Positions 46,632 through 57,220 are shown, numbered from the stretch's first letter. The stretch: 64,000 bases of DNA from Anaerolineales bacterium (GCA_015075275.1 JABTUU010000002.1:372001-436000); one strand, 5' to 3'. Made by a program: numbers and translations. The notes: generated by a model from the sequence alone, not told the origin.

Positions 46632-48554
46632 ATGCCTCAAACCGTCCCTTATGGAAGTTGGAAGTCGCCCATCACCGCCGATTCGTTAACCGCCAAATCC
46701 ATCGTGCTCGGACAAGCCGCACTTGATGGCACGGATATCTACTGGCTGGAAGGTCGTCCGCTCGAAGGCGGACGCAATGCGCTGATGAAACGCGGCGCGG
46801 ACGGCTCCGTCAGCGAATGTCTGTCGAGCGCGTTTAACGTACGCACACGCGCGCACGAATACGGCGGCGGCGCTTATGCAATTTTCAACGGCGTTATTTA
46901 TTTCGTTAACTTCAAGGATCAACGCGTTTATCGTCAAAAGGCGGGCGGCGCTCCCGAAGCGTTAACTCCCAATGAAGGCTATCATTACGCCGACTTTGCG
47001 TTCGACCGCGCGCGCCAACGTCTGATCTGCGTGCGCGAAGATTTCACGGGCGGAGGCGAAGCCGTTAACGCCATCGTCGCACTCCCACTGGAGGGCGGTT
47101 CTAACGGCGAAGTCTTAGTCGCAGGCGCCGACTTTTTCTCCACGCCGCGCCTCAGCCCGGATGGAAAGCGCTTGTGCTGGCTGTCGTGGAATCATCCCAA
47201 CATGCCGTGGGACGGCACAGAATTATGGACGGCGGATCTCGCTCTCAATGGCGCCGTGGAGAATCGCGCGCAAGTTGCCGGCGGAAAGGATGTTTCCATC
47301 TTTCAGCCGGAGTGGTCGCCCGGCGGCGCGTTGCATTTCGTGAGCGATCAATCGGGTTGGTGGAATCTCTATCGCCTGAATGGAAGCGAAGCCGAGGCGC
47401 TGTACCCGCTCGAAGCCGAATTCGGCTTGCCGCAATGGGTCTTCGGGATGCGCACATACGCCTTTCTCGACGAACGCAATCTCTTATGCGCGTACACGCA
47501 AAACGGAACGTGGACTCTGGCGCGCTTGGAGAGCGACTCGAAAACGCTCGTTCCTTTCGACTTGCCCTTCAGCGCCTTCGCAGACATTAACTATGCGGCG
47601 GGCTTCGCTGTCTTTTCAGCGGGCTCGCCCTCGCAGCCGCCCACACTGTGGAAGTTCGATCCGCAAAGCGGCGCGTTGGAAGCGCTTAAACGCGCCTTCG
47701 AGCCGACCGTCAATCCGGCATATTTTTCGACTCCGCAAGCGGTCGAGTTCCGCACTGAAAACAAACTGAGCGCGCACGCCTTGTTCTATCCGCCCGCCAA
47801 CAAGGATTACGTCGCCCCCGCCGGCGAACTGCCGCCCCTGCTCACGCTCAGTCACGGCGGACCGACCAGCGCGACCTCGTCCATATTAAGTTACAAAATC
47901 CAATATTGGACGAGTCGCGGCTTCGCAGTGTTGGACGTTAACTACGGCGGCTCGACCGGTTACGGACGCGCTTATCGTATGCGCCTGAATGGCAACTGGG
48001 GCATTGTAGACGTGGACGATTGCTGCAACGGCGCACGCTGGCTGGCGCAGCAAGGCTTAGTGGATGGAAAACGTATGGCGATCGCCGGAGGCAGCGCCGG
48101 CGGATTTACAACGCTGGCGGCGCTGATCTTCAAAAACGTATTCAACGCAGGCGCCAGTTATTACGGCGTCAGCGATCTGGAAGCGCTCGCCAAAGACACG
48201 CACAAATTCGAGAGCCGCTATCTTGACAATTTAGTAGCGCCTTATCCGCAACGCCGCGACGTGTATCTTGCGCGTTCGCCGATCCGGCATGTCGAGCGGC
48301 TCGCCACGCCGATCATCCTACTGCAAGGCGATTCAGACCTAGTCGTCCCGCCCAGTCAATCGGAATTGATGTTTGAAGCCGCGAAAGCGCGCGGAGTCCC
48401 GACCGCCTATCTGCTGTTCGAAGGGGAACAACACGGCTTTCGCAAAGCTGAGAACATCAAACGCGCCGTGGAAGCCGAGTTTTACTTCTACTCCAAAATC
48501 TTCGGCTGCGTTCCCGCAGACGATATTGCGCCGGTACAGATCGAGAATTTATAA
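46632..48554 (+). CDS. S9-family prolyl oligopeptidase-like serine peptidase
   Basis: 640 residues without a signal peptide. A beta-propeller-like N-terminal part (about 1-370) precedes an alpha/beta-hydrolase domain. The nucleophile Ser lies in GGSAGGFTT (about 485-493), the Asp in LQGDSDLVVPP and the His in GEQHGFRKAEN, all in the expected order. It resembles acylaminoacyl-peptidase and dipeptidyl aminopeptidase-type cytosolic enzymes that digest short peptides. The start follows AAGGAGAAAC. The P1-family peptidase gene 36 bp downstream suggests a peptide-degrading operon. Confidence 0.93.
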   Translation: MPQTVPYGSWKSPITADSLTAKSIVLGQAALDGTDIYWLEGRPLEGGRNALMKRGADGSVSECLSSAFNVRTRAHEYGGGAYAIFNGVIYFVNFKDQRVYRQKAGGAPEALTPNEGYHYADFAFDRARQRLICVREDFTGGGEAVNAIVALPLEGGSNGEVLVAGADFFSTPRLSPDGKRLCWLSWNHPNMPWDGTELWTADLALNGAVENRAQVAGGKDVSIFQPEWSPGGALHFVSDQSGWWNLYRLNGSEAEALYPLEAEFGLPQWVFGMRTYAFLDERNLLCAYTQNGTWTLARLESDSKTLVPFDLPFSAFADINYAAGFAVFSAGSPSQPPTLWKFDPQSGALEALKRAFEPTVNPAYFSTPQAVEFRTENKLSAHALFYPPANKDYVAPAGELPPLLTLSHGGPTSATSSILSYKIQYWTSRGFAVLDVNYGGSTGYGRAYRMRLNGNWGIVDVDDCCNGARWLAQQGLVDGKRMAIAGGSAGGFTTLAALIFKNVFNAGASYYGVSDLEALAKDTHKFESRYLDNLVAPYPQRRDVYLARSPIRHVERLATPIILLQGDSDLVVPPSQSELMFEAAKARGVPTAYLLFEGEQHGFRKAENIKRAVEAEFYFYSKIFGCVPADDIAPVQIENL

Positions 48555-48590
48555 AGAAGCATTCCACAGGACAGATTAAAGGAGTCGCAC

Positions 48591-49679
48591 ATGCCCAAAC
48601 CACGCGCGCGCGATTTGGGGATCCCATTTGAAGGGACGACAGGTAAGCACAACGCGATCACGGATGTAGAAGGGGTGAGCGTTGGGTATTCAACGATCAT
48701 CGAAGGCGAGTCGGCGCGGACGGGGGTGACGATCATTCATCCGCGCGGGAAGTCGAATCATGATCCTGTGTTTGCGGCGTGGTTTCCGTTCAACGGCAAC
48801 GGCGAGATGACAGGCGCGGCGTGGATTGAAGAGGGCGGGTTCCTCGAAGGTCCGATCGGGATCACGAACACGCACTCGGTGGGAGTCGTCCGCGATACGA
48901 TCATCGAGTGGCAAGTGAAGAACAACGCGTTGTTTCAAAAGTGGTCGTGTCCCCTTGTGGCAGAGACTGCCGACGGCTGGCTCAACGACATGAACGGATT
49001 CTTCGTCAAGCCTGCTCACGTGTGGGAAGCGCTGGAGAAAACTGAATCAGGTTCAATCATGGAAGGAAGCGTGGGCGGAGGAACGGGGATGATCTGCTAC
49101 GAGTTCAAAGGTGGGAGCGGGACTTCATCCAGAAAACTTCCTGAAAAATTCGGCGGGTGGACCGTCGGCGCGTTCGCGCAATCCAATTTCGGTTCGCGGT
49201 ATCAACTCACAGTTGCGGGAGCGCCCGTTGGGAATCATTTGAAAGAAGACGCGGTGTGGACGGACGGCGAAAATCCGTATCGAGAACAGGGATCGCTGAT
49301 CGTCATCCTTGCGACCGACGCGCCTCTATTGCCGCATCAACTCAAGCGGATCGCCAAACGCGCCACGCTCGGAATGGCGCGCACGGGCTCGCTGGGCGGG
49401 AACGGTTCGGGAGATATTTTTCTCGCATTCTCGACCGCCAACCCGAACACCGCGCTTGGAAAAGATAACGGCGTCGCCGAATTGCGCGCGCTCGATAACG
49501 AGCATATCACCCCGTTGTTTGCCGCGTCGGTCTTTGCGACGGAGGAGGCGATCATCAATTCGATGGTTGCAGCGAAGGATATGACAGGGCATAACGGGTT
49601 TTCAGTGAAGAGGCTACCGCATGAGGAGTTGCGGGAGGCGCTGAGGAAGTATGGGGGCGCGTTAAACCTGTCGGGTTGA
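48591..49679 (+). CDS. P1-family (DmpA/BapA-like) self-cleaving aminopeptidase
   Basis: 362 residues. N-terminal GKHNAITDVEGVSVGYSTI is characteristic of the DmpA/L-aminopeptidase family, as is the segment FKGGSGTSSRKL near residues 170-181, where these proenzymes cut themselves before a Ser that becomes the nucleophile, followed by VGAFAQSNFG. Late ARTGSLGGNGSGDIFLAFST is another family block. It probably releases N-terminal residues from peptides or beta-peptides in the cytoplasm. AAAGGAG precedes the ATG. Likely co-transcribed with the S9 peptidase. Confidence 0.9.
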   Translation: MPKPRARDLGIPFEGTTGKHNAITDVEGVSVGYSTIIEGESARTGVTIIHPRGKSNHDPVFAAWFPFNGNGEMTGAAWIEEGGFLEGPIGITNTHSVGVVRDTIIEWQVKNNALFQKWSCPLVAETADGWLNDMNGFFVKPAHVWEALEKTESGSIMEGSVGGGTGMICYEFKGGSGTSSRKLPEKFGGWTVGAFAQSNFGSRYQLTVAGAPVGNHLKEDAVWTDGENPYREQGSLIVILATDAPLLPHQLKRIAKRATLGMARTGSLGGNGSGDIFLAFSTANPNTALGKDNGVAELRALDNEHITPLFAASVFATEEAIINSMVAAKDMTGHNGFSVKRLPHEELREALRKYGGALNLSG

Positions 49680-49686
49680 AATAATT

Positions 49687-49706
49687 GAACTGCGAAGCGC
49701 GTAAAG
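49687..49706 (+). repeat. Dispersed GC-rich repeat, copy 2
   Basis: GAACTGCGAAGCGCGTAAAG, 18 of 20 bases identical to 36502-36521, directly after the P1 peptidase gene and continuing GCGCGAAG. Confidence 0.6.
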
Positions 49707-49835
49707 GCGCGAAGTCGCCGCATTTTCTTTGCAATCTCATCTGCGCTCCGCCGAACGCAGTGCGGTCTCGGCGATAAGAAAAAAAGCACAGAAAGCGATC
49801 ACCGTCCAGCGACGACGAATTGAAGAGCGCGTTCG

Positions 49836-51110
49836 TCACAGCCCTTTAATTGTCTTTTCAATTCCTTCCGCCCAAGCGAGCAGCGATTCATCCGCGTTCC
49901 ATTTGCCGACCAGTTGCAAACCCAGCGGTAAGTTTTCGCTGTTTTTTATCGTAGGAAGGTTGACGGCAGGAAAGCCGATTTGCGTCCACGGCAAGCACAT
50001 GACCGGATCGCCGGTAGAAGCGAGTCCTTTGGGGGCGGCGCCGACGGCTGGCGGACAGATCCACAAGTCAATTTGATTGTCGCTCATGGTTTGAGCGATC
50101 CGCTCTCGAAAAGCGTCGCGTTCGGCGAGCAGGGATTCAACGCTAGAAATCGCTTGCCCGCGTTTGATCAAATCGGCAAGTTTGTTCGAATAGAGCGCTT
50201 CATATTTTGCAAATCGTTCTTTGTGAACTTGCGCCGCGTCATAGGCGGTGATCGCGTCGTGACGAGAGCGAATTTCGGCGAAGTCATCCATAACGCGAAC
50301 GGGACGCAATTCATAAGACACGCTCAGCGCTTCGCACACGTCTTTGAAATGAGCGAGACCTTCCTCCGAAGCGCTGTTTAGATAGAGTCCTTCGGGAATG
50401 CCGAGCGTCGGTTTGCGATCCGTAGTCGCCGCCTTCCAATTTTCTACCATAACGGACGCGACTCGCGTCACCGTCTCCACATCGTGGGTAAACACGCCCA
50501 CATGATCAAACGTCGGCGAGAGCGGAATGGCGCCCGCCCGCGAGATACGCTCATACGTCGGTTTGAAGCCGACCACGCCGCAGAACGCGGCGGGACGAAT
50601 CACCGAACCGATGGTCTGCGTGCCGACGGCGAAATCGCACAAGTCCGCGCCGACCGCCGCCGCCGATCCGCTGCTGGAACCGCCCGGCGTATGCTCGGGA
50701 TGATGCGGATTGCGCGTGGGTCCCGGCGTGAAATACGCAAATTCGGTCGTGACGGTTTTTCCAAAAATCAACGCGCCCGCGTCTTTTAGTTTGGCGACGC
50801 TTACGGCTTCGTCGCCTTGCAAGGCTTGCGTCGGCAGTTGGCTTCCTGCCTGCGTTGAGAAACCTTTCACATGAAAAATATCTTTCACGCCGACGGTCAT
50901 GCCGAACAACGCGGGACGTTGATTTATATCGGGATATTTTTCGACGAGTTCTTCCGCTTCTTTTTGCAACCGTTCAAAACGCTTCGCCTCGGGGATAAAA
51001 GCAAGAACTTCAGGCTCGCGGGAGTCGAAAAGAGATTGAAGGCTGGCGGCTAACTCTTGCGCGGAAATTTCATCGTTGCGGAAGGCGCGATTCAGTTGTT
51101 GAGTATTCAT
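49836..51110 (-). CDS. Amidase-signature family hydrolase
   Basis: 424 residues. The Ser-cisSer-Lys triad is present: Lys in GMTVGVKDIF (near 75), the cis-Ser in the Gly/Ser block GGSSSGSAAAVGADL (near 140) and the nucleophile Ser in GTQTIGSVIRPAAFCG (near 163). It hydrolyses an amide bond; substrate not deducible. It is shorter than GatA and has no linked gatB/gatC, so tRNA amidotransferase function is unlikely. The start ATG lacks a clear ribosome-binding site. The XdhC-like gene upstream on the same strand ends 48 bp before. Confidence 0.88.
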   Translation of the reverse strand: MNTQQLNRAFRNDEISAQELAASLQSLFDSREPEVLAFIPEAKRFERLQKEAEELVEKYPDINQRPALFGMTVGVKDIFHVKGFSTQAGSQLPTQALQGDEAVSVAKLKDAGALIFGKTVTTEFAYFTPGPTRNPHHPEHTPGGSSSGSAAAVGADLCDFAVGTQTIGSVIRPAAFCGVVGFKPTYERISRAGAIPLSPTFDHVGVFTHDVETVTRVASVMVENWKAATTDRKPTLGIPEGLYLNSASEEGLAHFKDVCEALSVSYELRPVRVMDDFAEIRSRHDAITAYDAAQVHKERFAKYEALYSNKLADLIKRGQAISSVESLLAERDAFRERIAQTMSDNQIDLWICPPAVGAAPKGLASTGDPVMCLPWTQIGFPAVNLPTIKNSENLPLGLQLVGKWNADESLLAWAEGIEKTIKGL

Positions 51111-51158
51111 AAAAGGATATTTCCAATGCTTTCAAGGAGTACGGTCTCGGCGCGCCTC

Positions 51159-52193
51159 TTACTTTGCTTCGGCTTGACTTTGTTTTCTGAAACTTTGTAC
51201 GATCTGCGCCATGATGGCGAGGGCGATCTCTTCCGGATTTTGCGCGCCAATATCCAGTCCAATCGGCGCGTGAATTCTGGCGATCTGCGCTTCGTTTACG
51301 CCGTCGTTTCGCAATCGCTCGATCCGTTTGGCGTTCGCCTTCTTGCTGCCCAGCGCGCCGATATAAAAGGCAGGGCTCTCTACCGCCGCTTTAAGCGCGG
51401 GATCGTCAATCTTCGGGTCGTGCGTCAACACGGTGATGGCGACGGACGAATTTATTTCAATGCGCGCGAACGCTTCGTCAATCCAAAGTTGTATCAATTG
51501 ATCCACATGTGGAAAACGCGTTTCATTGCCCCAGGCTTTGCGCGGATCTACTAGAATGGTCTTGTAACCGATCGTTTTCGCGAACGTCGCCAGCGCGACA
51601 GCCACTTGCACGCCCCCAACTATCACGAGCGTTGTCGGCGGCGGCATCACGTTAATGAAAACCTGCGTCTCTTCGTCGAGCGCCGTTTGTCGCGTGGCGG
51701 ATATATCCGCTGAAAGTTCTAGAATGCGCGCGTCATTTTCCGCGCCGAGCGAGCCAAGTTGAATTCGATTCTGTTGAATAAGAGCCTGTTTGCCAAGCGC
51801 GCCATCCGCGCCTTTAACGACAACGGCATGAACGATCAGTTCTTCGTTCTCAATAGCCTTTTTTATGGCGTAAAAAATTTCAACGTCCAGCGGTTGCACA
51901 AAAACGTCTATGCTTCCGCCGCACATCAGCCCCACGCCCCAAGCGTCCTCGTCTGCCACGCCGAAATGCAGCAATCGCGGCTTGCCGTCTTGCAACGTTT
52001 GCAGTCCGGCTTCGATGACCGCGTTCTCCACGCAACCGCCGCTGACTGAGCCTGTAATTTTCCCACTGGGAGTAAATGCCATGTGCGCGCCGATTTTGCG
52101 CGGCGCCGATCCCCACGTCAACGTGACCGTGGCGAGCGCAATCGTTTCCCCCGCGTCAATCCATTTTTCAACGTCCGATAAAATATCGCGCAT
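51159..52193 (-). CDS. XdhC/CoxI-family protein
   Basis: 344 residues. The N-terminal XdhC domain has GETIALATVTLTWGSAPRK, GSVSGGCVENAV and GLMCGGSIDVFV with conserved cysteines. The C-terminal Rossmann-like domain begins TTLVIVGGVQVAVALATFA and contains ALGSKKANAKR. Family members insert or sulfurate the molybdenum cofactor of xanthine dehydrogenase and CO dehydrogenase-type enzymes. No such enzyme is encoded in the window; the nearby nitrate reductases use a different cofactor type and NarJ, so its client must lie elsewhere. Confidence 0.9.
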   Translation of the reverse strand: MRDILSDVEKWIDAGETIALATVTLTWGSAPRKIGAHMAFTPSGKITGSVSGGCVENAVIEAGLQTLQDGKPRLLHFGVADEDAWGVGLMCGGSIDVFVQPLDVEIFYAIKKAIENEELIVHAVVVKGADGALGKQALIQQNRIQLGSLGAENDARILELSADISATRQTALDEETQVFINVMPPPTTLVIVGGVQVAVALATFAKTIGYKTILVDPRKAWGNETRFPHVDQLIQLWIDEAFARIEINSSVAITVLTHDPKIDDPALKAAVESPAFYIGALGSKKANAKRIERLRNDGVNEAQIARIHAPIGLDIGAQNPEEIALAIMAQIVQSFRKQSQAEAK

Positions 52194-52498
52194 AGAAATA
52201 TATCAAGACGGAGCGCGCCGCTCCTAAACCTTATCCCTCTCCAGCCGTTTGTTTGAGATCGGTCAAAAACACCCAAACTTTGTCGCGCAACGCTTTACTT
52301 GAACGACAACATTGCCTTGCGTTTCATAGACGACTCTATTGAGATTCGGAGTGTAGCATAAGGAAGATGCGAAGTCAATGCAAAAACAATTCTTACCGTA
52401 AAAATAATTGAATCGAATATCGCTGCGCGTAAACTGCCGCGTAAATGCGCGATAAGTTGGTACAATAGCGGAGTATTTCACATCATTTGGAGCGATCC
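52194..52498. other. Intergenic region before the nucleotidyltransferase gene
   Basis: 305 bp without a supported gene. TACAAT at 52461-52466 is a possible rightward -10, 33 bp before the start; the -35 region is weak. A leftward reading frame here (52263-52511) has no coding support. Confidence 0.5.
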
Positions 52499-53527
52499 TT
52501 GACTGAAACATTGAAGATCTTTATCCCTATGGCGGGATGGGGGACGCGCATGCGTCCGCACACTTGGAGCAAGCCAAAGCCGCTCGTCAGCGTAGCAGGC
52601 AAGACCGCGCTTGAACATCTGATGGATATGTTCAAGACCCTGCCAGACCCTGAAAACGCAGAGTATGTTTTCATCGTCGGACCGTACTTGGGCGAGACGC
52701 AAATTCCCGCATTCATTAAAGAAAAATATCCGAGGATCAAAGCGCATTATATAACGCAGCATGAAATGAAGGGACAGTCGCACGCGCTCTGGCTGGGACG
52801 CGAATTCATGCGCGGACCGATGATGGTCGTGTTCTCCGATTCGATCATCGAGACCGACTTCGCCTTTCTCAATCATGAAGCGGCGGACGGAGTCGCATGG
52901 ACGCTGCCTTTCCCCGACCCGCGACGCTTCGGGGTGGCGGAGACAGGCGCGGACGGCTGGGTAAAACGCTTCATCGAAAAGCCAACTTCGCTGGAAAACA
53001 ATCTTGTCGTTATCGGTTGTTATTGGTTCAAAAGCGCGGAACGATTGCTCGCCGCCATCGAAGAACAAATGGAACGAAACATCTCCTTAAAAGGCGAATA
53101 TTATCTGACCGATACAATTTCAGTGATGATCGAAGGCGGCGCCAAGGTGCGGACGCATAACGGCGTCGGCTGGCTGGATGCGGGAACTATCGAGGCGACG
53201 CTGGATACGAATAAAGCGCTGTTGGATAAACGGGGAAAATCAGAGAACCTATATACAGGGAAACAGGTCAAGGTGATCGAACCTTGCGCCATTGACCTAA
53301 GCGCGAAGATTTCCAACTCGACCATTGGACCGCACGCTTCCATCGGCGCAAACTGCAAGATCCATAACAGCGTCATCGCGGAAAGCATCATCGAGGCGGA
53401 GTGCAAGATTCAAGACGCGGCGTTGGAACGCTCGATGGTGGGCAGGCGGGCTACAGTCCGCGGGAGCGGCGTTGGAAACGTCGCTCAACTGAACATAGGC
53501 GATGATAGTTCCGTTATTCTGACGTAG
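52499..53527 (+). CDS. Sugar-1-phosphate nucleotidyltransferase
   Basis: About 342 residues from TTG 52499, chosen because GGAG (52489-52492) lies 6 nt before; the frame's earlier TTG (52487) overlaps that site. The N-terminal Rossmann-like domain has the altered signature PMAGWGTRMRPHTWSKPKPL (residues about 10-29), the metal-binding region VFSDSIIETDF, and later FIEKPTS and YYLTDTISVMI. A left-handed beta-helix (about 255-342) with hexapeptide-like repeats (ISNSTIGPHASIGANC) follows. It makes an NDP-sugar from NTP and sugar-1-phosphate, probably a glucose-1-phosphate thymidylyl- or uridylyltransferase. Trimming or assembly roles of the helix are unknown. Confidence 0.88.
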   Translation: MTETLKIFIPMAGWGTRMRPHTWSKPKPLVSVAGKTALEHLMDMFKTLPDPENAEYVFIVGPYLGETQIPAFIKEKYPRIKAHYITQHEMKGQSHALWLGREFMRGPMMVVFSDSIIETDFAFLNHEAADGVAWTLPFPDPRRFGVAETGADGWVKRFIEKPTSLENNLVVIGCYWFKSAERLLAAIEEQMERNISLKGEYYLTDTISVMIEGGAKVRTHNGVGWLDAGTIEATLDTNKALLDKRGKSENLYTGKQVKVIEPCAIDLSAKISNSTIGPHASIGANCKIHNSVIAESIIEAECKIQDAALERSMVGRRATVRGSGVGNVAQLNIGDDSSVILT

Positions 53528-53640
53528 AATAGGAGCGTAATCGAATATCGTTCGCCCCGGCGCTTGTCGAAAATTTTCGATCAAAAGGCGGCTTGGTCGC
53601 ATATGCCGCGCACATTATCAATAGCATCAATGGAGGCTGC

Positions 53641-54819
<1,179 letters not shown>

Positions 54820-54827
54820 ATGGAATC

Positions 54828-54863
54828 AAAAACCCCCGCGATTTTCATCGTGGGGGTTTTTTT
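54828..54863. terminator. Terminator between aminotransferase and cold-shock genes
   Basis: AAAAACCCCCGCGA (54828-54841) pairs with 54848-54861 with one G-U, loop 6 nt, then Ts. It serves two convergent genes. Confidence 0.92.
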
Positions 54864-54880
54864 GTCGCTAGTTCAGTCTG

Positions 54881-55093
54881 TTATCCTAAGACGACGACGT
54901 CGCTGGCTTGAAGGCCCTTCGGTCCTTGTTCGATAGTGAACTCAACCTTTTGACCTTCTTGCAGGTTCTTGAATCCCTCGCCTTGAATGGCAGAGAAATG
55001 CACGAAAACATCGGGTCCGCCTTCGCGTTCGAGAAAGCCGTACCCTTTGGTTCCGTTGAACCATTTGACTGTACCGTTGATACGATCCGACAT
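54881..55093 (-). CDS. Cold-shock protein, CspA family
   Basis: 70 residues, a single OB-fold domain: [19 protein letters not shown] with RNP1 (KGYGFL), then DVFVHFSAI with RNP2 (VFVHF), ending in VVVLG. It binds single-stranded nucleic acid and melts mRNA structure. AGGAGG lies before the ATG at 55093. The DEAD-box helicase gene upstream on the same strand is a usual functional partner, but a terminator between them suggests separate transcripts. Confidence 0.96.
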   Translation of the reverse strand: MSDRINGTVKWFNGTKGYGFLEREGGPDVFVHFSAIQGEGFKNLQEGQKVEFTIEQGPKGLQASDVVVLG

Positions 55094-55163
55094 GTTTGCC
55101 TCCTATGGCAATAAAAATATGGAGGTGACCATTGGGTATTGCGTCGGAATCGCCGCAACGGCG

Positions 55164-55201
55164 AAAAAAACGAAGCGGCTCACGGACAATCTGCGAGCCG
55201 C
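55164..55201 (-). terminator. Terminator of the DEAD-box helicase gene
   Basis: GCGGCTC/GAGCCGC stem (55175-55181 with 55195-55201) followed leftward by TTCGTTTTTTT, 69 bp after the helicase stop. A second small hairpin (CGCCG-CAA-CGGCG, 55151-55163) follows, inside the probable cspA leader. Confidence 0.75.
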
Positions 55202-55270
55202 CCAACTTCCAAAGCAAACTACTGGTATCCCACCCTGAAGATAACATGAGTAAAGCGGTGAGTCAATAGA

Positions 55271-56974
55271 TTATTTAGCTTTTACCAACGTCAATTTTTC
55301 TTTTCCAAACTGGTAGTTGCCGCTATGTTTTAATGCTTGCTCCGCCGCGCCAATAGGCAGATCTACAAATGTGACTTTATCTTCAATGCGGATCTTTCCA
55401 ATCGTATAACCCGGGATATTCGCATGAAAGGCAATCGTGCCGACGATATCGTTCGGGCGGATTCCGCTCGACTTACCTTTGTTCATCTTCAAGCGAATCA
55501 TGCCCTCCTCATGCGACAAACCGCCATGCAGCCTCTGCTTACCGCCTCTCCCCGGCTCTTCACGTCTCTCAAATTTATTTCCCCGCCTGCTTTGAGCGGA
55601 CCCAAAGGGCTCGTCTTTTCTCTTTCTTTCATCGTTTCGGCCATACTCAACGCGGGTTCTTACTTCGCCAATCTCGGCAATCGGTCTCTGTTTCTCATCA
55701 GCGCGTGCGATCTTCAACGCCGCCGCTGCAATGTTCAACGGATCATGCCCCGCGGTGATAAGTTCCTGTACCATTTCAAGTTCGCGCTTAAATCGTCCGC
55801 GCCCAAGCCAGACCTTCATCGTCTCAATCACTTGATTTTCACGATACCGATGAATATCGCCGACGGTGGGAAGCGTCATTTGCGTGACGGGTTGCTTGGT
55901 TAACGCCTCAACTTCGCGCATGCGGCGTCTCTCGCGCGGCGACAGTAACGTTATGGCGACGCCCGTTTTGCCCGCGCGTCCCGTCCGCCCAATGCGGTGG
56001 ATGTACACTTCGGCATCATCAGGCAAATGGAAATTGAACACATGCGAAATATCGTCAATGTCGAGTCCGCGTGCGGCGACATCGGTTGCAACTAACACCT
56101 TCAACTGATTTGCGCGAAAACGTCCCAGCACGCGCTCGCGGGCGTTTTGGTCCAAGTCGCCGTGAATCGCCTCGGCGGGAATTCCGCGTACGACGAGTTC
56201 GTTGGCGAGGCTCGCGGTCTCTGCGCGGGTGCGGGCGAAGATCAACGCGCTTTTGATTGGCTCAATCTCGAAGAGACGTGTGAGCGCGTTCGCTTTATCA
56301 GCTTCAGGGACGAGATAGTAGCGCTGTTCGATGGCTGGGGCAGTAAGCGCGCCTCGTTTAACTGCGACAGTTTGAGGGTCGCGCATGAAGCGGTCTGCCA
56401 GTTTGCGAATCCGCACAGGCATGGTCGCGCTGAACAGCGCGGTTTGCCTCTCCGCTGGGGTCGTCGCAAGGATTTTTTCCACTTCCTCCACGAATCCCAT
56501 GTTGAGCATTTCATCGGCTTCATCGAGCACAACCGTTTTGACGTCATTTAAAATCAAAACTCTGCGTTCAAGAAGATCATTCAAGCGACCCGGCGTGCCG
56601 ACCACAATATCCACGCCGCGTTTGAGGCTGTTGATCTGCGGACCGTACGGCTGACCGCCATACACAGCCAACACACGGACGTGCAAATGCTTGCCATATT
56701 CGTTCAACGAATTGGCAACCTGTAACGCAAGTTCGCGCGTGGGAGCAAGCACCAACGCCTGCGGATTTTTTTGTCGTTGAAAATGTTGCAGAATGGGGAG
56801 CGCGAACGCGGCGGTTTTGCCTGTGCCAGTCTGCGCTTGTCCGATCACATCTGCCCCCGTGAGCATAATCGGAATCATCGCGGCTTGGATCGGCGTCGGC
56901 GTGGAATAGCCGAGTTCGGCAATCGCCTGCATGATCTCGTCACGCAGGTTTAAAGAAGTAAATTCGGTTGTCAT
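55271..56974 (-). CDS. DEAD-box RNA helicase with C-terminal RNA-binding domain (CsdA/DbpA-like)
   Basis: 567 residues. Motifs in order: Q motif (GYSTPTPIQAAMIP), I (AQTGTGKT), Ia (PTRELALQV), Ib (TPGRL), II (DEAD, residues about 152-155), III (SAT), IV (LIFARTR), V (ATDVAARGLDID), VI (HRIGRTGRAG). A charged linker (about 435-480) leads to an RRM-like DbpA-type RNA-binding domain (GMIRLKMNKGKSSGIRPND to the end). It unwinds structured RNA, typically in ribosome assembly or mRNA decay in the cold. Its 240-nt leader contains a terminator-like hairpin, suggesting attenuation. Confidence 0.95.
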   Translation of the reverse strand: MTTEFTSLNLRDEIMQAIAELGYSTPTPIQAAMIPIMLTGADVIGQAQTGTGKTAAFALPILQHFQRQKNPQALVLAPTRELALQVANSLNEYGKHLHVRVLAVYGGQPYGPQINSLKRGVDIVVGTPGRLNDLLERRVLILNDVKTVVLDEADEMLNMGFVEEVEKILATTPAERQTALFSATMPVRIRKLADRFMRDPQTVAVKRGALTAPAIEQRYYLVPEADKANALTRLFEIEPIKSALIFARTRAETASLANELVVRGIPAEAIHGDLDQNARERVLGRFRANQLKVLVATDVAARGLDIDDISHVFNFHLPDDAEVYIHRIGRTGRAGKTGVAITLLSPRERRRMREVEALTKQPVTQMTLPTVGDIHRYRENQVIETMKVWLGRGRFKRELEMVQELITAGHDPLNIAAAALKIARADEKQRPIAEIGEVRTRVEYGRNDERKRKDEPFGSAQSRRGNKFERREEPGRGGKQRLHGGLSHEEGMIRLKMNKGKSSGIRPNDIVGTIAFHANIPGYTIGKIRIEDKVTFVDLPIGAAEQALKHSGNYQFGKEKLTLVKAK

Positions 56975-56983
56975 CGTTTCCTT

Positions 56984-57049
56984 TAGTCTGATAGTCGTTA
57001 GTCAGATGGTCGGATAGTCGGCGAGCGGTTGGTCTGGACTATCAGACTA
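56984..57049. repeat. Inverted repeat with TAGTC-rich interior
   Basis: TAGTCTGATAGTC (56984-56996) is perfectly complementary to 57037-57049. Between them TAGTC, TAGTCAGATGGTC and GATAGTC variants recur. It lies in the helicase leader and could form a large hairpin close to the ribosome-binding region. Confidence 0.75.
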
Positions 57050-57143
57050 CAAGACCAATCAACTACGCGACTAGGTTTTGACGACTCCGTTTCACTTCCT
57101 TCTTGCTAATCAAGACCTATCTTCACAGACAGGTCCGCCCAAC

Positions 57144-57171
57144 AAAAAAGCCCGAGATAACTTCATCGGGC
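57144..57171 (-). terminator. Terminator-like hairpin within the helicase leader
   Basis: Read leftward: GCCCGA, 10-nt loop, TCGGGC, then TTTTTT. It is about 170 nt upstream of the helicase ATG and about 43-70 nt after the predicted start. No leftward gene ends here, so it is an attenuator candidate or the end of a roughly 70-nt RNA. The rest of the 424-bp gap (56975-57398) holds no supported gene. Confidence 0.6.
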
Positions 57172-57220
57172 GTTCGCTTGGAGTAAGTCAAAACAATTCC
57201 CAGAGTATTACAGCGACGGG

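Noticed and set aside
52263..52511. Leftward 82-codon open frame before the nucleotidyltransferase gene
   Set aside because: No ribosome-binding site, no recognisable motif, overlaps the probable promoter.
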